From contig OX377205.1 in NCBI GenBank assembly GCA_947396885.1, forward strand, positions 59,244,969 to 59,308,968: 64,000 nt of DNA, read 5' to 3'. The stretch is from Heligmosomoides polygyrus polygyrus (taxonomy: Eukaryota > Nematoda > Chromadorea > Rhabditida > Heligmosomidae). The stretch's first letter is position 1. Every line of letters starts with the position of its first letter. Below, piece after piece: positions 22,262-32,069 of this stretch. A program made the position numbers and the translations under genes. The notes beneath the pieces are model-generated. The model made no database searches, had not been told where the DNA came from, and was given only the letters and a program-made list of their open reading frames with translations.

Positions 22262-22380
22262 GTTATAGCGCACATCCGCTCAAGGGAGTCTGTGGCTGGG
22301 TTCTGCAAGGTTCTTCTGCAGAATCAGGGAAGGGAAGGGACTCTAGGGTGTGGTGTATAGAAGCTGCTCGTGTGTAAACA
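22262..22380 (-). repeat. SINE family 1 3' module fragment
   Basis: CGCTCAAGGGAGTC, TGGCTGGGTTCTGC, CAGGGAAGGGAAGGGACTC and AAGCTGCTCGTGTG occur in the same order as in other copies. The tRNA-like head is missing. Confidence 0.55.
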
Positions 22381-22554
22381 AGCACCATTGTGGTGTTCAC
22401 ATTTCCTGCGTACCACTGGGTAGGTCAAAACGGCAAAATACCGTAGTGCTTTAGTGATAATGCAGATATGCGTGCTGATAGTCAAAACTGACGCTTGGAA
22501 TAACCTTGTCGTGTTCAGAAATAATCCTGCAAAGCGTATGGAGCGCTGTGGTAG

Positions 22555-22935
22555 TAGGGAGGGAGGGGGGGGGGGGGGGGGCGTCATCTTATAAAGAGTG
22601 CCACCAATACGAAAAACAAAAAAGAAGAAAGAAATGAGACACACTGATAGTAAAGAAAACAAACAAACAATGCATTAGCTCTGTTTTGTGCTCTCCTCCG
22701 CGCCGTCGTCATGCTATAGCATTCTCTGGGCAGGGGAAGGGACTCCGGGGTGGGGTTCAACTAACGCACCCGTGTTAAAATTGACTACATCCTGAATTCT
22801 TCCCTTGGAAATATGAAAGCAAATAAAACGCTCTTCTATAATCGAAAAGAGGGGATGAGACTGCATCTAGATCTGCTGTATGTAACTACTCGCCACGCCA
22901 CCCCGGCGTGTTATGGTGACCCCCCCCCCCCAACT
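22555..22935. mobile_element. MITE family B copy (GGCGCAAATAGGGTC family)
   Basis: Starts with a G run and GTCATCTTATAAAGAGTG, contains a degraded GTGCTCTCCTCCGCG block near 22687, a CTCCGGGGTGG...GCACCCGTGTTAAAATTG segment, and ends at a C run near 22921-22931. Its order matches the well-bounded copy at 32329-32716. The outer CGCAAATA ends are degraded. Confidence 0.55.
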
Positions 22936-23049
22936 AGCATATCGCCGATTTGGAGCTTCGATCATTGCTAGAACGCAGGATTTGGCAAACTCTCAATAGA
23001 ATTGAGAAGGCACACTCATGGGCGGTATGTACCAGGGAGCGACTTTTTA

Positions 23050-23176
23050 GGGGCCGTTTATACTTCGACGCCGAGCGACGACGACATGTATACAGGCTAA
23101 ATTGATCGATCGCGTTGCTCGATCAATGTGGTCACCGTGCGTGGCATCGCGGCGCTCGGCAGGTGTAGACGGGGCC
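23050..23176. mobile_element. Short PIF-like MITE
   Basis: Inverted ends GGGGCCGTTTATAC...CGCCGAGCG and CGCTCGGC...GTAGACGGGGCC, flanked by TTA on both sides (23047-23049, 23177-23179). A palindromic core around GATCGATCGCG lies inside. 127 bp, no ORF. Confidence 0.6.
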
Positions 23177-23179
23177 TTA

Positions 23180-24038
23180 TACTCCCACCGCGGCGAGGCG
23201 CGACTAGCCGCGTCCCGCCCCGAGCTTGACCTGCAACTGCGCGATTGCAACTAGGAAGGGCCAAAAGGCAGCCACGAGCTTCGGCGCATTCGGATCGTGG
23301 ACCGAGCGACGACAACGCCTGGGTCCAGAGATCCCTGCTCTGATTTATATATAGGTTCCAGCCCCTCAACTGAAGTGCTGTTCTCCAGACTGGCGACAAA
23401 GTCGTCGGATCGGTGATAAAACTTCGCTCAGCTGAATTAAAGACAGTAATAAACAGTAATAAATGGCGTCACCACACCAGAAGAGCGGACCCCGCCACCA
23501 AGCGGGACAAACGCTACTGAAAATGATGATGAATAAACAGGCGCTTTAGCCTTTCGCATGATGCAATTACGGCATGTTCTGCCTCATAAAGCAGAAAAGT
23601 AGGGGCATGTACGGCTACAATTTACAGTAGTAGAGTACGATTCGGAGAACCCCACCCCAAACACTTTGCTATGTTCTAGAATTGTTAAATCCTGAGTCCA
23701 CGTCGAGCCTGCCGCGGTTGATCGTGCCGCGCAGCGCTCTTTTCTACCTCAGAAAATTTTGAACAAGTTACTTACAAGCTGGAAGCTGGTAATAGATTGC
23801 ATCAACTATTCATTTGCAAGCTGATGCAAACTAGCAGGATGACCTCGCATGTCACGTACATGAAGACCGCGATAAGTCATGCCTAACGTACTGCTAGTAT
23901 TGAGTTGATCGAAAAGTCTTGAAACACTTTACGCTACTGCCTATTATTCTTATAGTATTGATCTTGTGTGGTGACGTCACAGTACATCCTCGAAGCTTCC
24001 TTAAGCATACTGTATAAGCTCTCGTCTACGCATACACC
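23180..24038. other. Unassigned stretch
   Basis: The left part (23180-23260) continues GC-rich sequence similar to 15830-16080. No gene recognised in the remainder. Confidence 0.35.
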
Positions 24039-24420
24039 AACAATGTCATCGATAAGCAGCAGCATCCTACGACCTATCGCCTACTACGAATTTCTGCAAG
24101 GCCATTCTGCTAGGACTGCAGCCTCTAACATCTGTGCTGCACCCAAGGAAAAACTATTCCACACTGGCCGGTTGGTATCAGCGCTTCAAGGCTGGAGATA
24201 TCTCTCGAAGATCGACCTCGTTAAGGACGCCCTCTGTTGTGGAAGAAGACAGCTTGCGAGAAGCCTTCTAGGTGAAGCCAAATTCAACCACTCACAAATT
24301 GGCGGCGACACTTGGATGTACCCAAAGCACCGTCGTGAGGCAGCTGGAGATCCTTGGGTACCGCAGAGTTTTGTCGTCCTGGGTACCACATGAGCCAAGC
24401 TTTTGCTTTTTAAGTTTTCT
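24039..24420 (+). pseudogene. Mariner transposase N-terminal HTH remnant
   Basis: One frame gives YYEFLQGHSARTAASNI, the first helix-turn-helix of mariner transposases. A second frame gives THKLAATLGCTQSTVVRQL then LGYRR and SSWVPHE, the second helix-turn-helix and linker. The frames are broken between them, and the catalytic DD(D/E) part is absent. Sequence upstream (GATCGAAAAGTCTTGAAAC, 23909) could be part of the original end. Confidence 0.8.
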
Positions 24421-25599
24421 TTTTCTTTTTAGTCAGATACCTTTTATATCAATCAATTAACCTTTTAAGAAAGTCGATAAATTGTTGATTCAAATACTCT
24501 ATTTTCACCAATGCATGGCCTTCCAACAAAAAGCTTACGTTATTTGAATGACCATTAAATTCCCAAATTCTTGGCAACTCTTTGCCTTGTGCATAAATCT
24601 AGAACTTAGCAAAAACAACAGCAAGGCAGTATGAAGACTGAATTTAAAAAATCATCGCTGACAATCTCGACGGAAGCAGCAGCGCATGACGCCCCGAAAA
24701 GTCTCTGCTTTTTTCGTTTTGAAATTCTTTGAGGAATTCTGCCAGTAGCGGGACATACTGTTAAGGAAGAAAACAAGTAACCATAATGCTACGGTGCTTT
24801 GTGCTCTCCTTTGCCGACGCGGAGGAGAGCATAGATTTGGTCAGGGGACTTCGGACTGTGGCCCGACTAGCGCACCCGTTTTAAAATTGCCTACATCCTA
24901 GAGTATCCTTGGAGGGCGAATGTGGCAATCTCAACCATGCCGAACGAAGGGGAGACCAAAACTGCCATCACCACTTCGCCTCTTTCTTCGAATAAATTCC
25001 AAGTTTGCTTTTACAGCACTCAGAATACCCATTTGCTCCGCACTATGGCGTACAGTGTTAACCGAAACATCATAGGATATGATTCCAGTAATTGGCCACA
25101 CCCCGCTTTCAATCGTGAGTGATATTCCATGACTTGCGTCGGTCGTGCTCGGAGAGGTAGGCCTGAACCGTTTATGAAGAGAATGATCAGGTGGCAGTTA
25201 CCTAATAGGATGTGAGTCAGCGAATAGTCATATATTTTCCCCTAAAAAATATCCTCTTTCCGTGGGCTAGAAATGAACGTTCTTCGACAGCAGGAATGCA
25301 TACCTTGCTGGAAAGGAAAGAGTCCAATCTCTAAGTGAGCTTATTTTTAATTACGTAGTGTTCTTGCATCTCCTATAGACAGTTATGGTAGCAAACGGCA
25401 GCCCTTATAGTTTTAGAGAAATGCAAAAGTCAGTTAAGCAAAGAGATAAGTCGAACTCGAGGGAGCTGTGCGCAGTACGGTGTCTTCTGTCATGGTGCGA
25501 CATCAGAACATGAACACTAAAACGAAGAGAGGTAATGATGGAGACTTTTAAAGTGGACACATTTTTATAACCCGGGATGCATCGCCTCACTTGCAGTTA
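24421..25599. other. Unassigned stretch with MITE-B fragment
   Basis: 24795-24900 carries the GTGCTCTCCTTTGCCGACG-type palindrome and CGCACCCGTTTTAAAATTG of MITE family B. Short open frames (24922-25122 and others) have no recognisable family. Confidence 0.4.
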
Positions 25600-25712
25600 G
25601 ATCAAAGATCACATTTACATTTAAGATCATTCGACCCAAAATGTCGTAAATCGTAAAAAAATTGCCAAAAATCGCCGTAAATCGTAATTACGCACGCACA
25701 TCCCTACTTTTA
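25600..25712. repeat. Solo end of the hAT-like family
   Basis: AGATCAAAGATCACATTTAC, then GACCCAAAATGTCGTAAATC and a GTAAATCGTAATTACGCACG end, matching the right end of the element at 7669-9814. The final CACACCCCTG is degraded to CACATCCCT. Confidence 0.65.
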
Positions 25713-25959
25713 ACTGGAAGGGTCCTTTATGTAGTTTATCTAGTAGTCGGAGTAGTACACTTACTCAAAGGTGCTGCCAGAAATTAGCCTAACCAATACG
25801 CACTTGCGTTTCGTCAGAACTTTTTGAATCTTCACGCTTTATTGGTTGAGCAATAACACGTGCTTTGATACAAAAAATTTAACTCCTCAGCCGCGTAATA
25901 TTCTTCTAAAAATCGCTTAGATTACTATTAGGAGATTAGCCGTTTAGGAGATTTTATAG

Positions 25960-26334
25960 GGTCCGGGGGGTCACCCTATAAAAAGTGTCATCAACACCAA
26001 GGAAACGAGACATGGCACACTGATCGTAAGGAAAACAAACAAATAATGCTGTAGCTGTGTTCTGTGCTCTCCTCCGCGTCAGCGGAGGCGAGCACAGATT
26101 TAGGCAGTGGAAGGGACTCCAGGGTGTGGCTCAAGTGACGCATCCGTGTTAAAATTGCCTACATCCTGGAGCTCCTCCCTTGTCCAATTGGGAAGCACAT
26201 AAGACGCGGATCTATATTCGAAACGAAGAGATAAGACTGCATTTACATTCATTATATGTAGTTGCTCCGAACGCCGGCCCGCCGCTTCATGCTGTGGTGA
26301 CCCCCTCTCCCCCCCCCCCTCCCGCACCCTATTT
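25960..26334. mobile_element. MITE family B copy
   Basis: GGGTCCGGGGGGTCACC, AAAAAGTGTCATCAACACC, the GTGCTCTCCTCCGCGTCAGC palindrome, GCATCCGTGTTAAAATTGCC, and a right end of C runs plus CCTATTTGCGCC. Same order as the copy at 32329-32716. Confidence 0.65.
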
Positions 26335-26448
26335 GCGCCTAGCCGTTTTTTAACGAGGAGTCTTCAATACGTTTTATTCAATACACGGGATTAGCGAGAA
26401 CAAAGAGCGACGGCGACGTCGCTGAGGCAGACACAGTTCGCGCAGTTC

Positions 26449-26652
26449 GGGCCTGTTCATACTTTGCGACAAGAACGACTTGTCGCCCGAGCAAAATGTG
26501 CACATTGATTAAAACCGAGCGCGCGTCGCCGAAAGGTGTTCATACTCGAGCGCCGGCGTTGTCGCTCCAGCCGCTCTAGTCGCTGCTGTCGCCTGTTCAT
26601 ACTTCCGCGCGCTGAGCTCTTGTCGCTGCTGTCGCTAAGTATGAACAGGCCC
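26449..26652. mobile_element. MITE with GGGCCTGTTCATACTT ends
   Basis: Inverted ends GGGCCTGTTCATACTT and AAGTATGAACAGGCCC with TTC on both sides (26446-26448 and 26653-26655), a 3-bp duplication as in PIF/Harbinger elements. The interior is rich in GTCGC/GCGAC repeats. 204 bp. Confidence 0.7.
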
Positions 26653-26697
26653 TTCTGCAGACAGAGACTTTTGCAGAATTTTAGCAGATCAGCCGAT

Positions 26698-27174
26698 TCA
26701 GTGCATTTTTTTGGGATTCCTTGTTTTGTCGACCGCTTCGTTCGTGATTTCTTTTTTTTTTCTTCGTTTTATTGCCTTCTCATCCGTATACCGTTGTAGG
26801 ATTGTTGTTTTCAAGGGTATTTCGTCGATGTCATGTTTTGCTATGGGGGGAGGGTTTCTGCCATGCCTGCGCCCACTCATGCATTTCTTTAGATTCGCAT
26901 TCCAGCCGCAGGCACAGAAACCCGCGTTTGGAAAAAACGGGCTAGAAAAACTTCTGCTCCAAAAGTAGGCGTTCAATTGGCACATTTCTGTGCCGGACAT
27001 GTCATCGGAACCTCCCTTCGACTTGTCCGGCACAGAAATGAAACGAAATGAACCCACAGAAATGTGGGCTTCGATGCCGGCGAGGAAGTTCACATGAGAA
27101 GCCCGAAATGAGCCTAGCCACGAAGAAAACCCTGCGAGGAGAGCAACAAAGGCACCACATGACCACGAAAACAT
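26698..27174 (-). other. Unrecognised 158-codon frame
   Basis: Open frame starting MFSWSCGAFVALLAGF, a hydrophobic start that resembles a signal peptide, then a Lys/Arg-rich C-terminus. It spans a TTTCTGTGCCGGACATGTC inverted repeat (26980-27046), which suggests a mobile-element origin. No family recognised; chance ORF is likely. Confidence 0.15.
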
Positions 27175-27179
27175 AACAA

Positions 27180-28096
27180 GACGTAGGGATGGGACTCCAG
27201 GATGAAGGTAATTTCAACAGGGGTGCGCTAGTGTCGGCTCACACCCTGGAGTCCTTTCCCCTGGCCATTCTGTGCTCTCCTGCCGATCTGCGGAGGAGAG
27301 CACAGAACAGAGCTTTCAAGGCTTTTCGAGATTTTAAGTCCTATGCCCTGGCTAATCTCTGCGCAGGCTAGAGGCGGCGAAATAGTGCGCATCGATTTGG
27401 GGGTTCTGACGTCTACACCACTTTCAGACGTTTTCTGCACATTGTACATCAGTTACTGACACTCGTACTCTCGACACTTCAGAGGCTGAAAAATTCCTTC
27501 GTTCAAAAATCGTTTGGGTGGGGGCTATTTGGGGTGCTCATCACGAAGCCGGCGGGCTACTGTGAAAAAACTTCTACCGGGCCGCCGTTTTCTTCACCTG
27601 CCTGTCGTTTCCCGACTACATTTATAAAGATGCAAGAATCCATGGATGTGCCTTCTCGCTTCTACTAGGAGCGCCAAATAAGGCGTTCTAGCAATAATTG
27701 AAGCTCCAGACCTTTTACAGGATTATTTCTGAGCACGACAAGGGTATTCTAGGGGTCAGCTTTGCCGTCTTAACAGTCCGCACTGAAGCGCTAGTTTTTG
27801 CCATTTTTGACCTATCTAGAGGTCGATGTAGATTTAGAAACCACTACGGTGATTCCCAGATAACGTCCTACAGTCGTCTAAAAGTCGCTTTGAGAATCCC
27901 TGCGGTCACTTTTCGACGTCCCTCGTAAGTAAGGAAGCCGTTGTCACTGGAGTGCGCTCCTAACCTGCACAGTAGTAGAGGCTCCATGGCAATGCATTAT
28001 CGAAACTAGATGAATCTAAAGAACAAAATCACAACGCAACATGGAATCAGGGGCTGTATGCTCGTGTTCCCCTGTTGGGGGAAATCCAATCAAACA
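27180..28096. other. SINE/MITE fragments, otherwise unassigned
   Basis: 27230-27320 has the CACCCTGGAGTCC and GTGCTCTCCTGCCG...GGAGAGCACAG motifs of MITE family B. 27510-27570 has GGGGGCTATTTGGGGTGCT, related to the foldback element at 42528-43209. No gene seen. Confidence 0.45.
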
Positions 28097-28972
28097 GGAA
28101 TTCCATTACATTGCACCAATGTCATAACACGGCCCTTGCGCGTAAATTTGCGTATGGCTGGTGCAGTTGCGTCGTCTCTTTTTCCCTCACGCCTCATCAC
28201 ATGTCGAGTTGGTTACAAAAAGAGCCTAGAGGAGTGGAAACGAAGTATAACATCACTTGTGTCCAGAATTCGACTTGATGAATGGAAGCGAAGCATCACA
28301 CATCGTTTCTATCCAGAATTCGACTTACTAAGTGGTTTTTAGTTAGGAACTAAACCAAGATGAATCGAAGCGAGGCATTACACATCACTTGTCTCCAGAA
28401 TTTGGCTAGGGAAGGGACTCCAGGGTGTGTGCCATCCAAGCTGCTCTTGTGGTATCTGCTTTCGTCCCTCAGGGGGAGTCCGCTCTTCGAGCTAGGGAAG
28501 GGATTCTAGGGTGCCATTCAAGCTGCTCGGGTGGGAACTGCTTTCGTCGCTCAAGGAGAGTCCGTGGCTGGGTTCTGCGCTCTTCGAGCGGCGAAGTGCA
28601 TACGGCGGGAAAAGTGCGCAAAAAATGCCTCAAAATTCATCATACGTCAAAGCTCCTCCAAGATCAATTAGGCAGTTGAAATGCAAGCAAGCCACTACGA
28701 AGTAGAAACGAGCCCCGACCTCTCTCGCAGAAGCGACGCCACTACCCACTGCACCACGATCCGCTTGCCGAGAGTGCCATCGAGGGCGCACAAGACATCG
28801 ATCGAACGTGGGAACGTGGATGCTGACGAGCGAAGCTCTAGGCTAGGAGGGCGTGGACAGCAAATTACGGTGTAGAAAATAATTTCTATGCAACTGCACC
28901 AGCCACGCGCAAATTTACGCGCAAGGGCCGTGTTATGACATTGGTGCAATGTAATGGAATTCATCAAAGCAT
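28097..28972. mobile_element. Foldback-related element with nested SINE
   Basis: Inverted ends of about 75 bp: GAATTCCATTACATTGCACC left and its reverse at 28945-28971, continuing AATGTCATAACACGGCCC and CGTAAATTTGCG. The ends are clearly related to those of the 10964-11880 foldback element. The interior left arm has diverged CCAGAATTCGACTT units. A SINE family 1 copy sits inside at 28390-28800. Confidence 0.7.
28390..28800 (-). repeat. SINE family 1 copy inside foldback-related element
   Basis: Two 3' modules in tandem (AAGCTGCTCTTGTGG, AAGCTGCTCGGGTGG), body with GGCAGTTGAAATGC, then reverse box B-like GAAACGAGCCCCGACC (28706-28721) and box A-like regions. Confidence 0.6.
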
Positions 28973-30476
28973 ACCTTCTCACATCCCAATCCCCATCGGG
29001 GGAGACTCGGGGTAGACGAGCACACGGCCCAGATGCTTCCAAATGAATGTACGAGACCCGAAGGCATGGTGCTATCATGACCAGCGGCGATGACCCGAAA
29101 TCCCTTCGCACCGCGTCGTCCAGTAGCCGTATTCATGAAGCGGCGGGAGCGGGAAGGCAGGCGATGCCTTCCCGCTCCCGCCGCATCCCGCTCCCGGCTT
29201 CATACAACCCGGTCGGTATTCATGAACCGCCGGGAAGCGGGAGCAACCGCGACGCGCGAGTTAGATTCGCAGCGGAGGCGGGAATTGCAAGATTTCAAAA
29301 ACCAATTTCTCAAATTACCGCTGTCTCAACCAGGGATGAGCGGATAACGAAATTTTGAGACCCGAATTACGGACAATTTTGCCTAAAAATGGCCGGATAA
29401 CAATTTATAATTTATAACAAGCAATTTAAAATAATTGGATGCAATTTATAACTGCACCATTTAAATTTTTAATTTTGCCGCATGTAAATAAATCGAACAC
29501 ACAGATCGCCGTGTGGGAATGCCCCGTTGTTAGTGTAGTCACCTTCGTGGCGTTCTATCCTTTCACTCGTTTGTTCGATTTCTACGACATCTCTGCGTGC
29601 ACGGCGCACCCAGGACGTAGCGCACAGCGTTGGACGTGCGACTATTAGGTTAAGTTAATCCTCCATATTCTCTAAAGATGATAGACTACAAGAAGAAATG
29701 GCTGAAGGATTGTGATAACAGTTTGTAGACTTTTTCGAAGATTTTGGAACTACTCTACTATTGAGGAAATAATTTCTAATTTTACACATACCTTCAGCTT
29801 TATTTTTATTTTATTGTTTATTACGAAGTTCAATCCTATTTCACTGACGATCTCTTCTTTTCCACGCAGGACCTGCTCGTAAAATGTCCACCGACTGGCA
29901 ATGGGAATGTATAAGGAGTGGTATTGCGAGAAATAGAGTGCGTGGCGCATCCGACGAAGGAACTACTCATCGTCAATGTTTCAGATCAATTATGTGATTT
30001 CTTTAAAATCAAGTAAGTGACAGAAGCCGTACCCCCCCCCCCTCTCCTCAGAAGATGGCCCAGGAACACGTTACGAGACATATAGCGAAGATAACCCCAC
30101 GTGAAGACGACTTTCGATGGCAAAATCGCCATCGAAATGCTATTTCTTGCAATTGCACACACCACCTCATTGACGGCTTCCCGGCGTTCCCGACCGGTTG
30201 AGTGCGGGTAGGCCGGGATCCTCCCGCTATCGGCGCGGGAGGCTCCCGTTGCTTCCCGGCATGTTCGTGAATACGATCTTTTGCCTCCCGCCTCGGTCGT
30301 TTCCCGCGGGAAGCCTTGAACGTTCCCGGGAACGTTCATGAATACGGCCACAGGAGGTCATGGCATCGCCCTATTGAGGTAGTCTTCTGATCACCGTTGA
30401 ATAAAAACGTGACACTTACTCTGCTCATGCCGTTCTAAGAACAAACCACTGAGTTACCGAACATACGGTAAAATAA
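28973..30476. other. CCGTATTCATGAA MITE fragments, otherwise unassigned
   Basis: 29117-29250 and 30170-30352 are GC-rich blocks that begin or end with CCGTATTCATGAA or its reverse, the ends of a MITE family also seen at 51114-51281. 29340-29460 is AT-rich with ATTTATAATTTATAA repeats. A C run is at 30032-30041. No gene recognised. Confidence 0.45.
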
Positions 30477-30872
30477 GGCTCTTACTGTTCAGAGAATCAG
30501 ACTAACAACCATAGATGCAACCGAAAATGTGGGCAGAAGGGCGAGGAACGCCTGGACCACAAATCGTACGTCACCATGGACCCGCACTCCGATACGGACA
30601 AAGGCCGCCCTCGCAGGGTGAAGCCAAATGATTCGCCACAAATATCGACGACAACGAAGCAGCGTCGAACACACGTGCCAAGCGAACAGCTGGAGCCGGC
30701 GTGGAACGTCGCGAACCGGTGGCGCGACATCGCAGCTCCAGCGCGACGCGGTGAGAGTCCGCAGTTTTGGTGGAGCGCATTCCTCGGTCTCGGAGTGGCT
30801 GCGGTTCTCAATGTGTTTAAGTTCTTGGTCGCCATCACTTGCAAGGTTGTCCGGTGTTCTAAGGAGGAGTGA
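30477..30872 (+). CDS. Possible terminal exon with C-terminal membrane helix
   Basis: The frame is open from 30477 to a TGA at 30870-30872. A TGTTCAG acceptor at 30486-30492 could start an exon in this frame, or the ATG at 30576 could start a 98-residue protein (MDPHSDTDKG). The first two thirds are charged and Pro/Arg/Thr-rich. The last 35 residues hold a hydrophobic segment (WWSAFLGLGVAAVLNVFKFL then VAITCKVV) followed by CSKEE, which looks like a single tail-anchor or C-terminal membrane helix. I recognise no family. The - strand is also open over much of this span, and degraded MITE-B sequence follows directly, so it could be chance. Confidence 0.3.
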   Translation, partial: GSYCSENQTNNHRCNRKCGQKGEERLDHKSYVTMDPHSDTDKGRPRRVKPNDSPQISTTTKQRRTHVPSEQLEPAWNVANRWRDIAAPARRGESPQFWWSAFLGLGVAAVLNVFKFLVAITCKVVRCSKEE

Positions 30873-30895
30873 CTAACGGGGCTATGGTAGTTGGG

Positions 30896-31030
30896 GATCA
30901 TGTCGTAAAAAGTGTCAGTAACACGAAAAAAGGCTGATCGTGAAAAAGTGCTATAGTTGCGTCCCGTGTAGCACAGAATTGGGCAGGACCGTGTTAAATG
31001 TCGCACTCGTGTTAAAATTGCCTGCATCCA
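30896..31030. repeat. Degraded MITE family B fragment
   Basis: GTCGTAAAAAGTGTCAGTAA, a TGCTATAG stretch and CGCACTCGTGTTAAAATTGC occur in family order, without intact ends. Confidence 0.45.
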
Positions 31031-31084
31031 GAGCACGGATTCACTATTGGTAAAGTGATTGATAAGTTTACCAAAAGCAGGGGC

Positions 31085-31688
31085 ACAAATAGGATCGAGG
31101 GAGTCACATCATAAAAAGTGTCACCAACAAAAACCAAGAGACAAAGCACACTGATAGAATAGAACAGGAACAAACAATGCTATAGCTCTGTTCTAGTGGG
31201 CAGTCGGGCAAGCTTGGTGTTCATGATATGACAATTCGGGGAATGATATAGTTCTACCTCACCATTCACCCACCTCCACGCTCTTGCGAATTCCAGGTAA
31301 TGCTTCGATTTCCACTCTATCCACAACACTGGGTAAAGTCATTCATGAATCCGTCGTCTGGAGTTCTTTCCCTGCCCGAAGTGGAATCAAAAAAGAGGCG
31401 AATCTGTGTTGAAAAGAGGAGATAATAGCACATTATGATTACTCGACGGTACACTTACAACGGCAAAAAAATCCGTCCGAGTTGTCCGGTGCGTAACGCC
31501 TACAGCCGAGCGGTTCAAACCTGGTTTTTATTAGCCATGGAACGCCCTTACTACAGGCTCTATGCGCTGGAGCCATGTGTGAGGGACATTAACAACGCAA
31601 ATAGGGTCGGGGAGGGGGCTGTATGGGATTTTCTGCCCATCAGAAGCCCTCCCCCCCCCCCCCCCCCCCGACCCTATTTACGCCGGAC
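31085..31688. repeat. MITE family B ends with C run
   Basis: 31083-31135 starts GCACAAATAGGATCGAGGG and AAAAAGTGTCACCAACA. 31598-31685 carries AATAGGGTCGGGGAGGGGG and a right end of a C run and CGACCCTATTTACGCC. They may be one interrupted element or two. Confidence 0.5.
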
Positions 31689-31884
31689 AAGCTCGCAAAT
31701 ATCACTAGCTGCAGCGACTGGTTAGCAGAGCGGTAGGAAACTGCGTGTCCCGTAACTATTTCCCTGAATTTTACTCCAAACTATGGTGGACAACCCAGAC
31801 GGGGTTTTTTCCGGTTGTAAGTTTATCAAACACTGTTATGATTTACTGCATGCAGCTGCGCGCCACGACGTGCTAGGTGACACC

Positions 31885-31970
31885 TTCCCGAACTACCATG
31901 GTGTCTGAATAACTCTTAGGTTATTAAAAAATAACCTAAGAGTTATTCAAACACCATGGTAGTTCGGGAA
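31885..31970. repeat. 86-bp near-perfect palindrome upstream of gene 1
   Basis: Left arm from TTCCCGAACTACCATGGTGT to AGGTTATT, right arm its reverse complement, separated by a few A residues. The arms are about 40 bp with essentially one mismatch. It ends 97 bases before the splice-leader acceptor of the FAM192A homolog. Confidence 0.8.
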
Positions 31971-32060
31971 TATTTCAAAACGGGGTTTATTTTTATTGAG
32001 CTTCATGATTTTTCGTGGCAGTAATCATGATTCCGGCCTATATAAATTTCAAATAAATAA

Positions 32061-32069
32061 TTTTTAGAG
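32061..32069 (+). promoter_or_regulatory. Candidate SL1 trans-splice acceptor
   Basis: TTTTTAG at 32061-32067 follows an AATAAATAA stretch, with AG then the start codon at 32070. An acceptor two bases from the ATG with no coding frame upstream is the standard nematode trans-splice layout. Confidence 0.6.

Noticed and set aside
26698..27174. 158-codon frame with signal-peptide-like start
   Set aside because: It overlaps an inverted repeat, has no recognisable family and no supporting splice or poly(A) context, so not called as a gene.
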